Of a DNA stretch of 64,000 bases, positions 46,061-59,100 are shown piece by piece. Each line of letters opens with the position of its first letter. Position 1 is the first letter of the stretch. Location: contig CANTUR010000126.1 in assembly GCA_947683625.1 (NCBI GenBank), forward strand, positions 496,001 through 560,000, given 5' to 3'. Under the pieces are notes generated by a model, which worked only from the letters and a program-made list of their open reading frames with translations, ran no database searches and was not told where the DNA came from. A program made the translations under genes and the position numbers. The DNA is from Mallotus nudiflorus. Its lineage: Eukaryota > Streptophyta > Magnoliopsida > Malpighiales > Euphorbiaceae.

Positions 46061-48758
46061 TGTTATAACCTGAATTTTAATTAATTATTATATTTAAATG
46101 CGAAATTATTTAATGTTAATTATTATTTAATTATATATGAGATTTTTATTATTTGTATAGTTTTATTTAAATTATTGATTAATTGTTAAGTATATATTTT
46201 TTGGGGAAATTTAGATTTTTAAAAATATTAGAATATTATTTTTTAAAATTTTAAAAGATAATTATTTTATATATTAAAAAAAATTACTTAAACAAAAAAT
46301 TTTTCTTCCCTTTCTTTCTTTCTTTTCCTTTCCTTTCTTTCTTTTCTTTTCTTCCCTTGCATACACCAACACTGACAGCAATGTCACCACCGCCAGCCAC
46401 CACTAGTTCACCACCACCTCCATCTGTCAATGTCATTGCCACCATCAGCAGCCCCTGCTCCCCTCGGCAATGTCCCTCTTTTCCTTTCTCTCTTTCTCTC
46501 TCGAAGTCAATTGGCTCTTGGACTTGCCGGGGTGACAATTCTGACCACTCCAGCTACCGCCATTGGTCTTTATCAGAAGGTCTTCCTCTAGACTTCGCTT
46601 TCCTCAACTCAATTCATTCAGGTAACTCTAATAACAACTCCAATTTTGTGAATTTGTATTTAGGTTAATTTTATGTATTTTGTAAAATTGAGCTTGAATT
46701 TGATTTAATTAGACATAGTTGCTTTGAGAAAAATTGTAATTTAGGTTAAAATCTAGCTAATGGTAATTTTTAATTAATTTTGTGATTTTTTAAATTTTTT
46801 GGTTTCGAATTATTGTTCACAGTAACTATTCTAAACCAGAAAATTTTATATTTTTATTAAATTTTATTAATTATGTAGATTAGACTTTGTTAAGAAAGTT
46901 TTGTGAAATTATATATAGAATTTAAGATATGAAATTTTAAAGATTATGTATAATTATGTATTTTTGGAAAAATATTAGAAAATGGTGAATTATTTGATTT
47001 TAATTGAAATTATTGTTAGTTATGCTATTTTAGAATATTTTTTATTAATAAAAGTGTAAAAATAATTTTTATAATTATTTCCCAACTTTTAATTATTTAG
47101 CAGTTATTTTGGAAAATTAAATGAAAAATAAATTTAATTATTATTTTTGAGCCTAAATGAGTATTTTATTATTTTTATGATAATAATAAGTGATTTTAAT
47201 AATTATTTACAATTTATGCAAATTTATTTGTAGAGTTAAAATTTTATGCTATTAATGGATTTTATTAGCAAAATATTATGTAAATTTTAGAATTTTATTA
47301 TTTATTGGAAAATAAATTTCTTTAATATTTTTATGATATATTCTGATGATTTGAGAAATTATTTTATTTTATTTTATTTTATATTTTGTGATGTTGGTTC
47401 CCGACTGGGTGTAAATTGTAGTTTAGGAGCCCAACCTGAGATGTTGAGTTTCATGATATTTGAAGTGTGTTTTTTATGCATGTTTAACTCTATTTTTAGT
47501 AGAGAGATGTCTGTTTTACAAAGGAGACTCTGTCGAATTTTTAGTAGATTTCTCATAAAACATGACATAGGGTTTGTGATTGATTTTGAGTTTTTTATTA
47601 GAATCGTGTCTTAGATTGAGTTTGTTCTTAAAAATCTAAAATATATAAGACTAGGATTTTATCCTAATTATTATTTATTTATTATTTTTCTATAGCTACG
47701 CCGAGACCGAAGCCTATAGGATAGGGTCAGTTGAGTCATCCTAGAGGAGTGCACTCCACCTATGAGTTATTATTATATGTATGCATTACATGTAAAAATA
47801 TTATTGGCATCCACAATTTTTTTATAAATATGAATTTTATTATGCTATGTTTGCATATATATATATATATATATAATTTTATTTATTAAATGTTATTTTG
47901 AAGGATAGTTGTAAAACGTGCCACATAGTGGGTTACAATAGGGTTGTTGCGTAGCAGTACACGAGATATTAGGCTATAAATTTTTTTTGTATGAGATATG
48001 ATTAAATTGATTATTGAGATTTATGGTGAGAGAGTGGTATGATTGCGGAAGCTCGGTTGACCTAGTGTCTCAAGGCCAATCATGCCAACACTGAGACTTC
48101 GAAAGCTCAGTTGACTTAGTGTCTCGGGGCCAGTCTACTGTCAAATTTGAGAAGAGAAATATTATTGGATTTAAGTGTGCCTATTGGCTAGTGAGGTTCT
48201 ATGATTGAGGTTGTAGAATATTTTAGGGTTCTACTTCAATCCTCCATTAAAAATCTTCTACATTTATTTATTTGTCGAAATGTGATTTTAAGCATCTGTA
48301 TGAAATACATGTATAAAATAAATAAATAAAATATTATTATATTGATGCTTGAATGTCTATATCCTTAGATTACATGCATATATATAATAATAATTCACTC
48401 AGTGAGGTCCTCAAATATTTTTTCAGGATCCTTCTCATCAGACCTCCTACTGTAGCTCTCTTCTCTGAAACTCTAAATTATCCTTTCCTTGTATTGCCAG
48501 ACGTTGCAGTAATATTACATACTTATTGTATTCTATGGTTGTTATTAATGGTGGCTATGTATTTTGAATATTGTAAAATATTTTTATTAAGATATTATTT
48601 ATGGAGATTCTTTTTCATTATTAAAAGTTTTAATTATGATCATATTTATGTTTATGTTTTATTGAGCTTTTATATTTTAAGGCTTGCTATGGGTTTCGAA
48701 TTCTCATGAATTCCTATTTCCTAGCGTCGGTCATGACTCATGGGTTTGGGTCATGACA
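46061..48758 (+). mobile_element. Solo LTR-3 (chromovirus-type), 2698 bp
   Basis: TGTTATAACCTGAATTTT to GTTTGGGTCATGACA with the duplication ACCAT at 46056-46060 and 48759-48763. Removing it restores the frame of the integrase zinc region (LT then MEADCVKF). It shares the same inner blocks as the other two solo LTRs (AACTCTATTTTTAGTAGAGA at 47482, CTACGCCGAGACCGAAGCC at 47696, a duplicated GAAGCTCGGTTGACCTAGTG-like block at 48046 and 48100). Confidence 0.93.
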
Positions 48759-48763
48759 ACCAT

Positions 48764-49710
48764 GGAAGCTGACTGTGTGAAGTTTATAAAGAAGTGTCAT
48801 AACTATCAAGCATATGGAGATGTGAGCCACCAACCTTTTATAGAACTTCAAGGATTGACTTCTTCATAGTCATTTATAGTCTAGGGAATCAATATCATCA
48901 GAGAAATAAGGCCATCATTATATTATGGTAGCAATTAATTACTTCTTTAAATGGGTTAAAGCATAATCATTCACAACTATTAGAGCAAACTAGATGGCGA
49001 GGTTTATAGAAAAGAATATAATCTGTAGATATAGGTTGCCTTATCATGTTATTACTGATAATGTTATTTAGTTCAAGGTAGAAACAACTACTTTGTTAAG
49101 AATATAAAATTGAGCATTATAAATCACCTACATATAAACCGTAGGCAAATAGAGCAGTATAGGCAATAAATAAGAACATGAAGAGGATTCTATCCAAAAT
49201 ACTAGAAAATTACAAGGACTAGTTAAGTTATCTACAATTTGCATTATGGGGATATAAAACCACTATTAGAACATCGACTGAAGCCACTCCATAGTCATTT
49301 ATGTATGGATTTGAAGTTGTATTACCAATGGAGGTCAAGATTCAATCGTTGAGGGTTCTCTTGGAATCTAAAATCCCTGAGTATCAATGGGTAGAGAGCC
49401 GATTGACACAGCTGACATTTTTGGATGAGAAGAGAATGAAAGTTATATATCACTCCAAGCTGTATCAGAAAAGGACATCCCAAACCTATAATTAGAAGAT
49501 TAAGCTGGGAAAGCTCAAAGAAGGTGATTTGGTCCCAAAGCTCATTAAACCAATCTTATTGACCCATAAGGAAAGTTCAAGCCAAATTGGGAGGGTCTGT
49601 ATCTAGTGAAGAAGCTATTTTCCAAAGGTACTACTATTCTTTCTGATGTAGAAGGAAATGAGTTCAGGGAGCCCATTAACTTAAACAAGCTCAAAAATTA
49701 CTTTATGTAA
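48764..49710 (+). pseudogene. Tat-2 integrase, remainder
   Basis: MEADCVKFIKKCHNYQAYGD (zinc-region Cys pair altered: CHN in place of CQxC) leads to PFIELQGLTSS-stop-SFIV-stop-GINIIREI, the first catalytic Asp position now Asn. The core from about 48920 is scattered over frames; MYGFEVVLPMEVKIQSLRVL near 49301 is the conserved segment after the core, followed by RVESRLTQL, ARKLYHSKLYQKR-like and GDLVPKLI near 49524. It ends NKLKNYFM then TAA at about 49709. Confidence 0.75.
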
Positions 49711-50230
49711 AGTCTCGCTAAGAAGAAACCTTAAAACAGTATGTCTAGGCAAAAGTTAGAGACAAAAAAATGATGAAAAGTGAAAAAATAAAAAAGGTCC
49801 TACTTGATTGAAAACCTTAAAAGAGACAGTCCAAACAAAAATTAAGGACTTGTAAAATGAGAGAGAGAAAAAAATAACTAGTTAGACTTGCAAGGGCAAG
49901 CCAATTAACAATATGAGATATGTTAGAAGCAAAATGTATAGTCATCTTGTGCTTGAATTAAATGGAATGGATTGCCTTAGTTATTGTTGGACATCGCATT
50001 AAATACTTATTACAAACTATTTAACTAAAAGAGGAAATCCTATTCGATAAAAAAGCAAAATGATGATTAGCCTTCATAAACTAATTTTTCTTTCTTTTCT
50101 TTTATTGAACACCTTGAACATTTAATGTTTGTAACTCTCTTTTTCTTTTATTTTTCATAAACTCATCCTTCTTTATCTGTTGCAATTAAATCCATACCTT
50201 GTACTGATCATCAGTAGATGGATCTTCATT
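49711..50230 (+). other. Tat-2 region after pol with the conserved module
   Basis: Two to three copies of a GAAACCTTAAAA..AGT.TAGGCAAAA-like module at 49725-49860, the counterpart of 7672-7790 in Tat-1. No gene. Confidence 0.5.
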
Positions 50231-50679
50231 GTAGTTAATGTGCCTTTGAATGATTTTGTGAATTAAAGTCACAACTAAGTTGTCCATAAAGTTTTAAGAA
50301 AGGGGCCCCAGCTTGAACTTATGCACTAGTCCCACAATTAGCTATTTTTATCCATACTGTCAGTAAAGATTAGTCAAATTGTAGAAAGTGGCAAAATGAA
50401 AATCGGTTATAGGGATGCAGTGGGTTTAGGATTGAATGGTCATGTGCTGCAATTTCCACTATAGGCACATCCATCGAAACATCTCCTGGTATGGGATGGA
50501 GTTTTCTAGTGCGTCAATGCTTTGCTTTATAATGCACAACATCTCTAAGAGGCTCAAGTAATCTCATTTTTTTATGAAACCATGACTGAAAAAGGTAATG
50601 AGTAAAATGATAGAAAAACATGAAATAAAGGGAAGAGAAGAGAAAGCTAACATCTAACATTAATGGACTCTTACAAAAT

Positions 50680-51220
50680 CACTTGGTTTCTAGGAAGTTG
50701 TCTAGCCTAATGATAGTTTCTACCATAATAAGGGGAAAGGGATTGAGTCCGGCTTCCACTTGATCCAGGATGTAGAGAACTTTTAAATTGCAGTTGCCAA
50801 AAAGATAAACAAGCAAGAATTATGCTTATAGACAAAGAGTGATCATCTGAGGCCAATAACCTCTTTATTGTCAATAGTTGCAGCAATCTCAAGAAAGGAT
50901 CCTATTAGAACTTTAGAACTAAAGATATGGTGAAAGGAAGACTGAGGGGAAAGATTGAATAGCCTAGCCATTTAATGTTGAATGGAGTGTAAATTTGGAG
51001 TTCCAACATGAAGAATTGCAATTTAATAAGTAAAATCCATTTGACAACCTAAGATAGCTTCGAATTCCTTTAGCATAGGGCATATCTTTAGTGTGTTAAA
51101 ATAAAAGACATGCTTGCTTAGATCCCAAAATTGAGCCACAACATAGAGAATGGGAAAATTAATCTTTCTAGCATGCAAAGATCTGAAAACTGATAAGTGA
51201 AAGGGCTCTAATTTTGCCAT
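50680..51220 (-). pseudogene. Antisense extra gene 2 of Tat-2 (DUF7745-like)
   Basis: On -, ATG at 51220 opens MAKLEPFHLSVFRSLHARKI, then LYVVAQFWDLSKHVFYFNTL and KICPMLKEFEAILG. This resembles the start of plant proteins catalogued as DUF7745 (pattern AxxQFxDPxxxxFxFxxxxLxPTLEEY), which are themselves common in retroelement-like loci. Near 50745 a second block LYILDQVEAGLNPFPLIMVE (usual LxxQIExGxxPVPxxLAETxxxL) supports it. Several stops lie between the blocks. The far end was not traced. The family name is from memory and only moderately sure. Confidence 0.45.
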
Positions 51221-51755
51221 GATTCACCATCTAAACCCTTCAAGATTGGTTATAGTTGTTTGAGGCTCCTCTCAGTCATGTTTTAGGATTTTGGAGCTGT
51301 TTTGAAAGAGGAAATAGAGAGTTATAGCATAGATGAGGGTAGGTATGGTTGTTTTTATAAAAGGAACTAGGGATTCAAAAGGGCAATCTATGGATGAAGT
51401 GCTAAGGCGTTCGCCTCTTTGATCAAGCGATGCCTTATCATGAAGAGACATTTTAAAATTGCCTCTTCATAAAAAGATGATGCCTCAATGAAAAGGTGAT
51501 CATCTCTTTAATAATTAGGGGCATGATTTTGGTTGTATTATTCTGATTGGTTCTTTTTGTTTCAGTTTATTAATGGAAAGTTGTATAATTGAATGATGAG
51601 TTTATGCAGGATTGTGTTGGAATAATCAAAGTTCTCCGTTGAAATGAGTTTAAATGTTTAAACATCTAGTCAAATTTAAACATGAATATAAAAAATGAGA
51701 TCAAAACAATCTTGTAACATTAGAATCAAAAATCAAAAGAAGTTTGAATCCTAAT

Positions 51756-53720
51756 CTATGAAGCCTCTAGCTCAGTGGCCTCTACATCATCTTCGTCGTC
51801 AGCATCATCTACCTCATAACCATTGTTGTCATCAGTGCCATCTTCTTCTTCCTTTTCTTCATCCTCATCATCCTTAATTTGTAGAGTAGTAACTTGACAC
51901 TGGAAGGCTGCGATCCTACCCTGGCTAACTACATCATAATCCTATCCATATACAATTGGAGGTAACTACTCATGAAAGTATGCATACATATAGAAATAGT
52001 AGGAGTCATTACCTTCCACTACTAAGTAACATTCATCAAATGGTCTTATTGAGCCTCAATCAGTCGATACATGTACACCCCTTACTTTAGAGGGTCTCTA
52101 TGATTAATGATCTCTTATCACTAATTTCTTATTGAGGTTAATTCTAAAAGAAAAAAAGGAAAGAGCATATGTGTGTTGTGTCAAGAGTGTATGTTGGTGT
52201 CAAACTTTTATCTAACATTAAAAACTCATGGGATAAGTCCCTAAAGGGCACCTAACATTGGGCTAGCAGATCATATGTGTAAGTCAAACAACCAACAACC
52301 ATCTATGAGCTAGAATTAAAAGGATCACTACTATGTTGTACTCTAATAAAAGTACCCTCTCCATTATCAATACAAGGGTGCTAAAGTGGTCTCTTATGTG
52401 CAAGAGGCTTGGCTCTATGAGTAGGATTGTAGTTGCCACTTATGAATAGAAAATTAAGTCAGTATATGATTTGAAAGAGAAGAAGAGGAAAGATGAAGTC
52501 AAGTGAGTACCTAAGCAGTAGTAACAGCTGAAAAAGGCACCCACTGTAGTAGATTAGCTCGAACAAAGTCTAAGTAGCGACTTTTGCTCCTCACAGTGTA
52601 GTTTTTAGTAGGATCTCCTATAACTACTCTATCCAGTTAATCACCCTCTAGTAGATGTGTCAAAAGCATGCTTGTAATAGGTGATGTAAGAATACGTCTA
52701 TTATAGGCACCACGATCCAAGTTGAGGACCCTCTTACCAAGACACCATATCCTACTGTCAGGTCCGTGAAGGAGCACCCTCCATAAGGATAGTGGTTTGA
52801 AGCGAGTCATTTATGGAGGCCATCTAACCTAAGGACCCCATAACTCTTGATGTAACTACGACAATTCAGAACATATAAGTAAGTTAACCTTGTGTTCTCA
52901 TCATATTAATAGCAATTTGTGTGTTTTTTAAGTACCTCATCATAGGTCAAAGTGTTCAGCCGATCACGATGGACATGCATGTGACCCAAGTGTCTCCTTT
53001 ATAAGCAATTAGAACCCCACTGGCCATACCTGAGATATCCCAGTGATCAACTCAAGCTCTAAGGCCCACACTTATAAAGAAAAATTATTAGTAAATAATC
53101 GGGATAATTCACGAATAGAGTTCAAGAGTGGAAAGGAATACTCATTAGGACAATATGCTAAAAACTGCCAAATCACATGGCTTATTGCATAACTTCATCC
53201 ATGCTCCAATATAGATAAGCTAGTGCACAGCTACCCTAATCATAGGAAGACACCAAATCCACATGTTGAAGGGGAATTAAAAAAAATCAAATCAATAGAG
53301 TTGGCAGTTTAGTGAAGAGAGTAGCACCCAACAGCTAAACCAAGAATGCTTTAATTATCTGGTCAATCTCTCGATTTGTGGTGGTAGCCTCAAACCTATC
53401 TTGAGTATTATGACTGTGGATGGAGTCAATCTTGATGGTGTGAGTCCCTTTATATCTAGGATCATACTAAGAAGCCACTCGATATAAGCTACCCAATCAA
53501 GTGTCATTTGATGGATACTCGCATTAAATGGGACAATGTTACTAGTACATGAAATGCCAGTGACAATAGAAAAGGATATATGATCTAGTGTCAACTCACT
53601 AAAAGGAATGTGGAATGTTGAATGTTGAATGTTGAATGTGTGTGTGGTCTTAAACCATCTCTCCATCAGTGCATGTAGTGGTTGATAATCTATCCATCCA
53701 TGAGCATCTAGAAGTGAAAG
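51756..53720 (-). pseudogene. Antisense extra gene 1 of Tat-2 with plant mobile domain
   Basis: On -, the frame near 53700 reads HALMERWFKTTHTF, then STFHIPFSELTLDHISFSIV and TGISCTSNIVPF, the PMD opening (ERWxxxTHTFHxPxxELTLxLxDV). Between THTF and HIPF a small TTGAATG-type microsatellite has inserted extra residues. At the other end a frame ends with QCQVTTLQIKDDEDEEKEEE, a long Asp/Glu tail, and TELEAS then TAG at 51756. Middle exons are not traceable with confidence but small blocks (e.g. near 52730-52770) look coding. Same orientation and place as the antisense gene of Tat-1. Confidence 0.55.
53598..53643. repeat. 7-bp microsatellite (TTGAATG)n within the PMD motif
   Basis: Four to five copies of GAATGTT, lying inside the THTFH motif of the antisense gene and lengthening it. 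Confidence 0.85.
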
Positions 53721-54493
53721 AATGAAGTCCTTAAAACCTATATCCTAAATACGGTCTTTAATGTCATTTGTGAGCTCGTTGTACCAAGCCCGAGCACTGC
53801 TAAAGTCACTACCACCCTTGAAAATGTGCACATCTTACTGTAATTCAAAAGGGAAGTTAAATTAATTCATATCATATTTCAGGATGAATTTCAGAATGAA
53901 AAAAGAAAGATAAAAAACTATCATAGAGGTAATGCCTGTTTGATCAGGCGATGTCGCTCTGTTTATATTTGAGGCTATCACCTCTTTTTGAAGAGGCATT
54001 GCCTCTCCATTATGGTGATCACCTCTTCGATGAGGCAATACCTCAGTAATGCAAAGAATGTAATTCTATTCAAAATTTTTTAATTTTTCCTAATTGATTT
54101 CAATTCTAAATGATGCACAAGTGTGTAATGATTATAACCCTATACTATTTGACATGAAAAGTTATAGGAATCGAGTAATAACCTCTCTAGAAGCCAAAGA
54201 ATAGACATGGGTGCCTAGGTTTGTAGTCAGTGGAATCATATCTCCCATAAAAAAGCCCAAACTTCGTAGAAGGTGAAGGGGTAGGGGCATTGAGTCCTAC
54301 TGAGGTCACTCTGGAGTACAGTCTTTAGCAATGGTGACATGAAAAAATAGGTGCACTATATAACAAGAAAGAGGGAAAAGAGAAAAGAAAAGGAAGAAGT
54401 CTTTTAAAAAAAATAGAAAAGGAAAAAAAGGGCCTTTATATATATAAGAAAAGTGGAAAAGCAGTTTAATGGTAGAATCAATTAAAATAATAG

Positions 54494-54850
54494 TGACCTC
54501 TCAAGCTCAAGCCTTGAGGATGATAGTTCAAAAGCTTAAGGAATTACCTCTCAGGTTTGAATCCCCAGGCTGACGGAGTGAATTTCTTAGTAGCTTTAAG
54601 AAGGAATTGCCTCCCAGGTTAGAATCCCAAAGCTAATGGTGTGAATTTCCTTATATCTTTGAGAAGGAATTGCCTCTCGAGTTTGAATCCTAAGGCTGAC
54701 AGTGTGAAATTCCTAACGATGCTGATTTTGAAGGAATTTCCTCTCGGGCTTGAGTCCCAAGGCTAACAACATGAATTTCTTATTTTTTCTAAGAAATGTT
54801 CAACATTTGAAGCTTGAGTCCCAAAGCTGACAGTGCGAGTTTTGGAGAAT
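54494..54850. repeat. Tandem repeats of a 63-67 bp unit before the Tat-2 3' LTR
   Basis: Units start AAGGAATTGCCTCTCxxGTT at 54538, 54601, 54664 and 54731 (63, 63, 67, 63 bp), with partial units on both sides. Each contains GAATCCCAAGGCTGACAGTG-like sequence. The unit is unrelated to the arrays of Tat-1. Confidence 0.9.
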
Positions 54851-54978
54851 TTACTTCCTAGGTGAATCTCAGAGATCAAGAGTATCCTTTTTTTATTTCT
54901 TACTTTTTTATGCATGTTGATTTTTTAAAAAATTTTAATTGCACGAATTTTGTTTTGCGAAAAATCAAAAGGGCAAAC

Positions 54979-56136
54979 TATGGACACTCGGTTTGATCAG
55001 CTCGCAACGAAAGATCAACAATGAGAAAATGTGAAACTTAAATGTAAGAAAGCTTGAAATCTTTTGAGAATGAACCTAAAAGCCTAAGGCTAAACCCATA
55101 CCAAACCCTAAAATTTAACCTGAGAGACTAAGCTTACATTCAGCCCAAAGGCCCAACACTTAGGATAGGGTCTAAGAGTCAACGCCTAACCGAAGAGGCA
55201 CTACCTCTTTACGGCCCACTTGCACAAACATTAATTAAAGAAATGATAGTGGTGGACAAGTGGATGGACCCACACATGACTGATATTTATCCCTAAAAGT
55301 GAATATGTAGTTTTTGGGGTTAAAATAGAGGGCTAAAAGGCATATATAATGAGTGACATAAAAAGGATAAGGTAAAATGTCTTATCAAGGCATGGGGAGC
55401 CTAAAAGGTATAGGCAAAAGGACATTAAAGAGGAAGGACATTTTTTAGGGAGGGGTTTTTGCCAAAATACAAAAAAAAAAAGAGAAAGAATGGGAAAAAA
55501 AAGGGGAGAAGAAGGAGTTTTGACTTGGAAGTGCATTCTTAAGGAAGGAGAAAGGGGAGTTCTTGTATTCAAGTGAGGATTGGAATCAAAACTTGTCTCT
55601 AAGGGCTGAGTCAGGAGCATCAATATATCCTAGGAAGTAAGAGCCACCATTTTTAACCATTAAGTCCTTAATTTATATAAAAGCTTCATTTATTTGCTTA
55701 CTTGTTCTTAGATTTATTGTTCAATTTATGCCAAATTAATAAAATGACTTTTTAAATTATTAGATATAGTTGTAAGTTACCAGTTATTAGTATTTAATTT
55801 TGATTACTTAAAATCTAAGAAACTTACAACGTTTACTATATCTGTTAGTCAGGCCATGCATCTCCAAAGAGAGGTTGTCCCTTTAGCTTTAGATGATCTA
55901 ACATCACCTCTATGCCTAGAGGTGATGCCTTATTAATGAGGCACCACCATAGCATTAGAGTCATGTGTCATTTAATCTCGATTTCTTACGTCTATCTTAT
56001 GTGATTCATGTTCCCTTACGCATTTTCATATTGTTATACTTCAACCTTTTGTACAATTATTATGATATCTTGTTTAATTAAATATTTATGTGCCTATTAT
56101 TCCTATTTACTATTATTTGGTTTATGAATTAAATTT
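54979..56136 (+). mobile_element. Tat-2 3' LTR, interrupted
   Basis: Matches 35298 to about 36420. It is preceded by a purine-rich GAAAAATCAAAAGGGCAAAC stretch (polypurine tract). It stops at 56136 where the minus-strand chromovirus starts; the rest of this LTR should lie beyond the window. Confidence 0.88.
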
Positions 56137-59100
56137 TGTCATGACCCAAAATAGGGGCCATGACCGGCGCTAAGGAACTGGAATTCTTTCGAATCCGAAA
56201 CCTATAACAAGCCTTAAAATAAAATAAACATACAATAATAATAATAACATAATTTTCAGCGGAAATAAAATCATAAATAATTAAATAACAATCCACCATG
56301 GGATTTAAATCAACAACTCATCTCGTATATATATAAATAAACTTTTAATACAAATCCAGTTCAAATATTTTAAGTACATAACTCATACCAATATAATACA
56401 ATATCCTTTTTCAATTTTTACAACTACTGCAGTGTCTAGATTGATAAAAAAAATAAAACTCAAGTGAGCAGTTTACATAATGAAGCCAGGGCAGAAGAAA
56501 TCCGGCGTAAGGGTCTGCTACTGAGGTCTGATGACGATGACTCTCTTGAAAAATAGTAAACGGAGGGGAGTCAGACCTCACTGAGTGAATAGCTATATTA
56601 TATATACATACATAACTAAGTGGCAATGCACACAGTCAAATATATAATACATATATACAAGCAAATGCACATAAATGCAACAAAATTATTTTATATATAT
56701 TTTACTGAAAATCATTGTTTATGAAGGATCAAATAGAACCCTAAAAAATCACAACCTCAAAACAATGTTAAACAACACTCTAGCCATATAGGTTCACTTA
56801 TTCCAATATATTCACTTGTTCCATTTGGACAGTAGACTGGCCCCGAGACACTAAGTCAACCGAGCTCCAGCAGTCTGACTATCTATGTGATTGGCCCGAG
56901 ACACTTGGTCAACTGAGCTCCAGCAATCACACTCCCAAATCATTTCTCACACATCAAATAATCAAATCCAATCAATATCCTCAAACAGGTTAGTAATATA
57001 GCCTAAATACTATCGGCGTACCGGTATATACTCGGTCCTAGTGCTGCCCACTAGGTAGCACGTTCTATTGATATCCTTCATTAAATTATAAAACATACAT
57101 TCATAAAATAAATGATGCATGAACTTAAATAAAATAGCAACATAAACCATATATATACTAGAAATATACCGAAAGTAAACCAGGTATATTTCGAGTATAT
57201 ATACGTCAAATAAACTCAATTAAATTACAAAGTGATCTAGAAATATATTCAAAAACATTTTAAACATAATTCATTAATAAAACATGCATATAATTTAAAA
57301 TACACCAAAAATAAACCAAAAATAAATCAAAAGTAAACTAAAAATAAACTTAAGTACTAATTAAACCATTATGCATATTTAATCAAAATAAAATATATAT
57401 TTCTAAAATCATGCACCCTAGAGCATATATATATATATATAATAGCAACTCACTATTTATTGCGCTCCTCGAGATGGGTTCGATGGACCTGGTCCACTGG
57501 GCCTCGGTCTCAGTGCAACTAAATAAACAAATAATGACAAAATCAGAATAAATCTAATAGAAGTTCTAATGACTCAATCTAGATTACTAGACACAGAATT
57601 AAATCAGAATTCGACCGGACATCACGTTTTACAAGAATTCTACCGAAAATTCAACAGAACCTCCCCTGTAAAATAAACATTTATCTACTTAAAGAGTAAA
57701 GTCGGCCCAACAAAGAAATGCACTTCGAAATAACACAATATTCATAACCAAAATCCCTCGGTCGGACTCCAAACTACAAATCACCGACCGAGGTTCACAA
57801 TTCACGGAATATTCACAAAATACCAAAAATACCCTTATATAATAAAAATACATTTTATAAGTAGAAATTACGTAATTAACCCTAAAACACAATAAAAACC
57901 AATAAAAACTCATTTTATTAGAAAAACCGTATATTATATATAATTTGAAAATAATTGACAAAAAATAGTTTTAATTAGTTAAAAAATACTAAATAATTTG
58001 TAGAAATCATTTTTATACCCTAAATAACTATTAAATCCAATTTAATTACATTTTTAGCCAATTTAGGGTAAAATTACCAAAATACCTCTATATATATATA
58101 AATATACTAAAATTAATCCAAAAATTCACCAAAAAAATAATATATTTGCACAAAATTAATTTTCTCAACATATATTTCAATAATATCAATAAATAAACTC
58201 AATTAACTAATTTATTTCAATTAAACACATAATTAACCTAATTTTTCAAATTTACATAAACTAAATAAATTCAAAATAAATACATAAAAATTCACAAAAA
58301 TTACAAATAAATTTCTATAATTCATTTCAATACCTATAATTACCATAAAACACAATTTTATAATTTAATTAATTAATTTTCAAAAATTAGAAAATATTAA
58401 TAAAATAATCAAAAATCAAAATAAATTCTAAAAATTCTAACATGAAGATTAAGCTACTAGGATCAAAGTTTCTGAAGGAATTTTTCATGAATCAATCAAA
58501 TTGAAGCTCAAAAAAATCAAGAACCCTAATAGGCCGAAATTGCAAAATCGAAACCTAGGCAAATCTAGACCATTTTAAGTGAAACAAAGCTTGGAATCAC
58601 ACTCACCAGAGCTCAAGGAGAAGATAGAGAATGGCGATGTCGAAACCGGTGGCCGGAATCACGTTGATCGACGATGAGGAAGAGTTTCGACTTTCCGGCC
58701 AAAATGGGCTCCTCCGACGCCGGAAACGGCTGTTCTAGGTGGCGGGGGATGGCTGAGGACAAACGTGGCACACCGACAGGAAGAAAATGGCGTGACAGTG
58801 ACCAGATTCATGAGGAAGAAGATCGGGAGGGAGAGGAAGCTTCAATGGCAAAATCGTAAATAATGCTAACTTTATTTTTTTGTTAAGTAAATATGTATAT
58901 ATGTATATATATATATATCCAAATCATATATTATAATAATAATAATCCCACACACAAATAATGCTCACCACACATATATTTTAATATATTTAATAATTTA
59001 TACACTTAAAAATAATTAATTAATATTAAAACTAAATGATAAAAATTAGGGTAATTAATTAAACCCTAGTTTAATTTAAATAAATACACATATATACACT

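Larger units (their letters stand above)
35298..56136 (+). mobile_element. Tat-2: second Tat/Ogre-type Ty3/gypsy element with nested insertions
   Basis: LTRs are at 35298-37080 and 54979-56136 (cut by the chromovirus). Between them: gag, protease, RT, RNase H, second RNase H, integrase, two antisense extra genes and a tandem-repeat block. Two solo LTRs (42148-45222, 46061-48758) interrupt pol. Without these two insertions the visible part is about 15 kb. Its sequence is clearly different from Tat-1, though domain order and the post-pol module are shared. All coding parts are broken. Confidence 0.88.

Noticed and set aside
46284..46668. Pro/Ser-rich and Gly/Glu-rich ORFs on both strands inside solo LTR-3 (similar pair at 42446-42801)
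   Set aside because: They fall in the GC-richer transcribed part of the LTR after a pyrimidine patch, are open on both strands from base composition, and have no counterpart frame in the related LTRs.
58674..58859. Charged 61-residue ORF in the chromovirus LTR
   Set aside because: Lies antisense within the same LTR region; not conserved in the solo LTRs.
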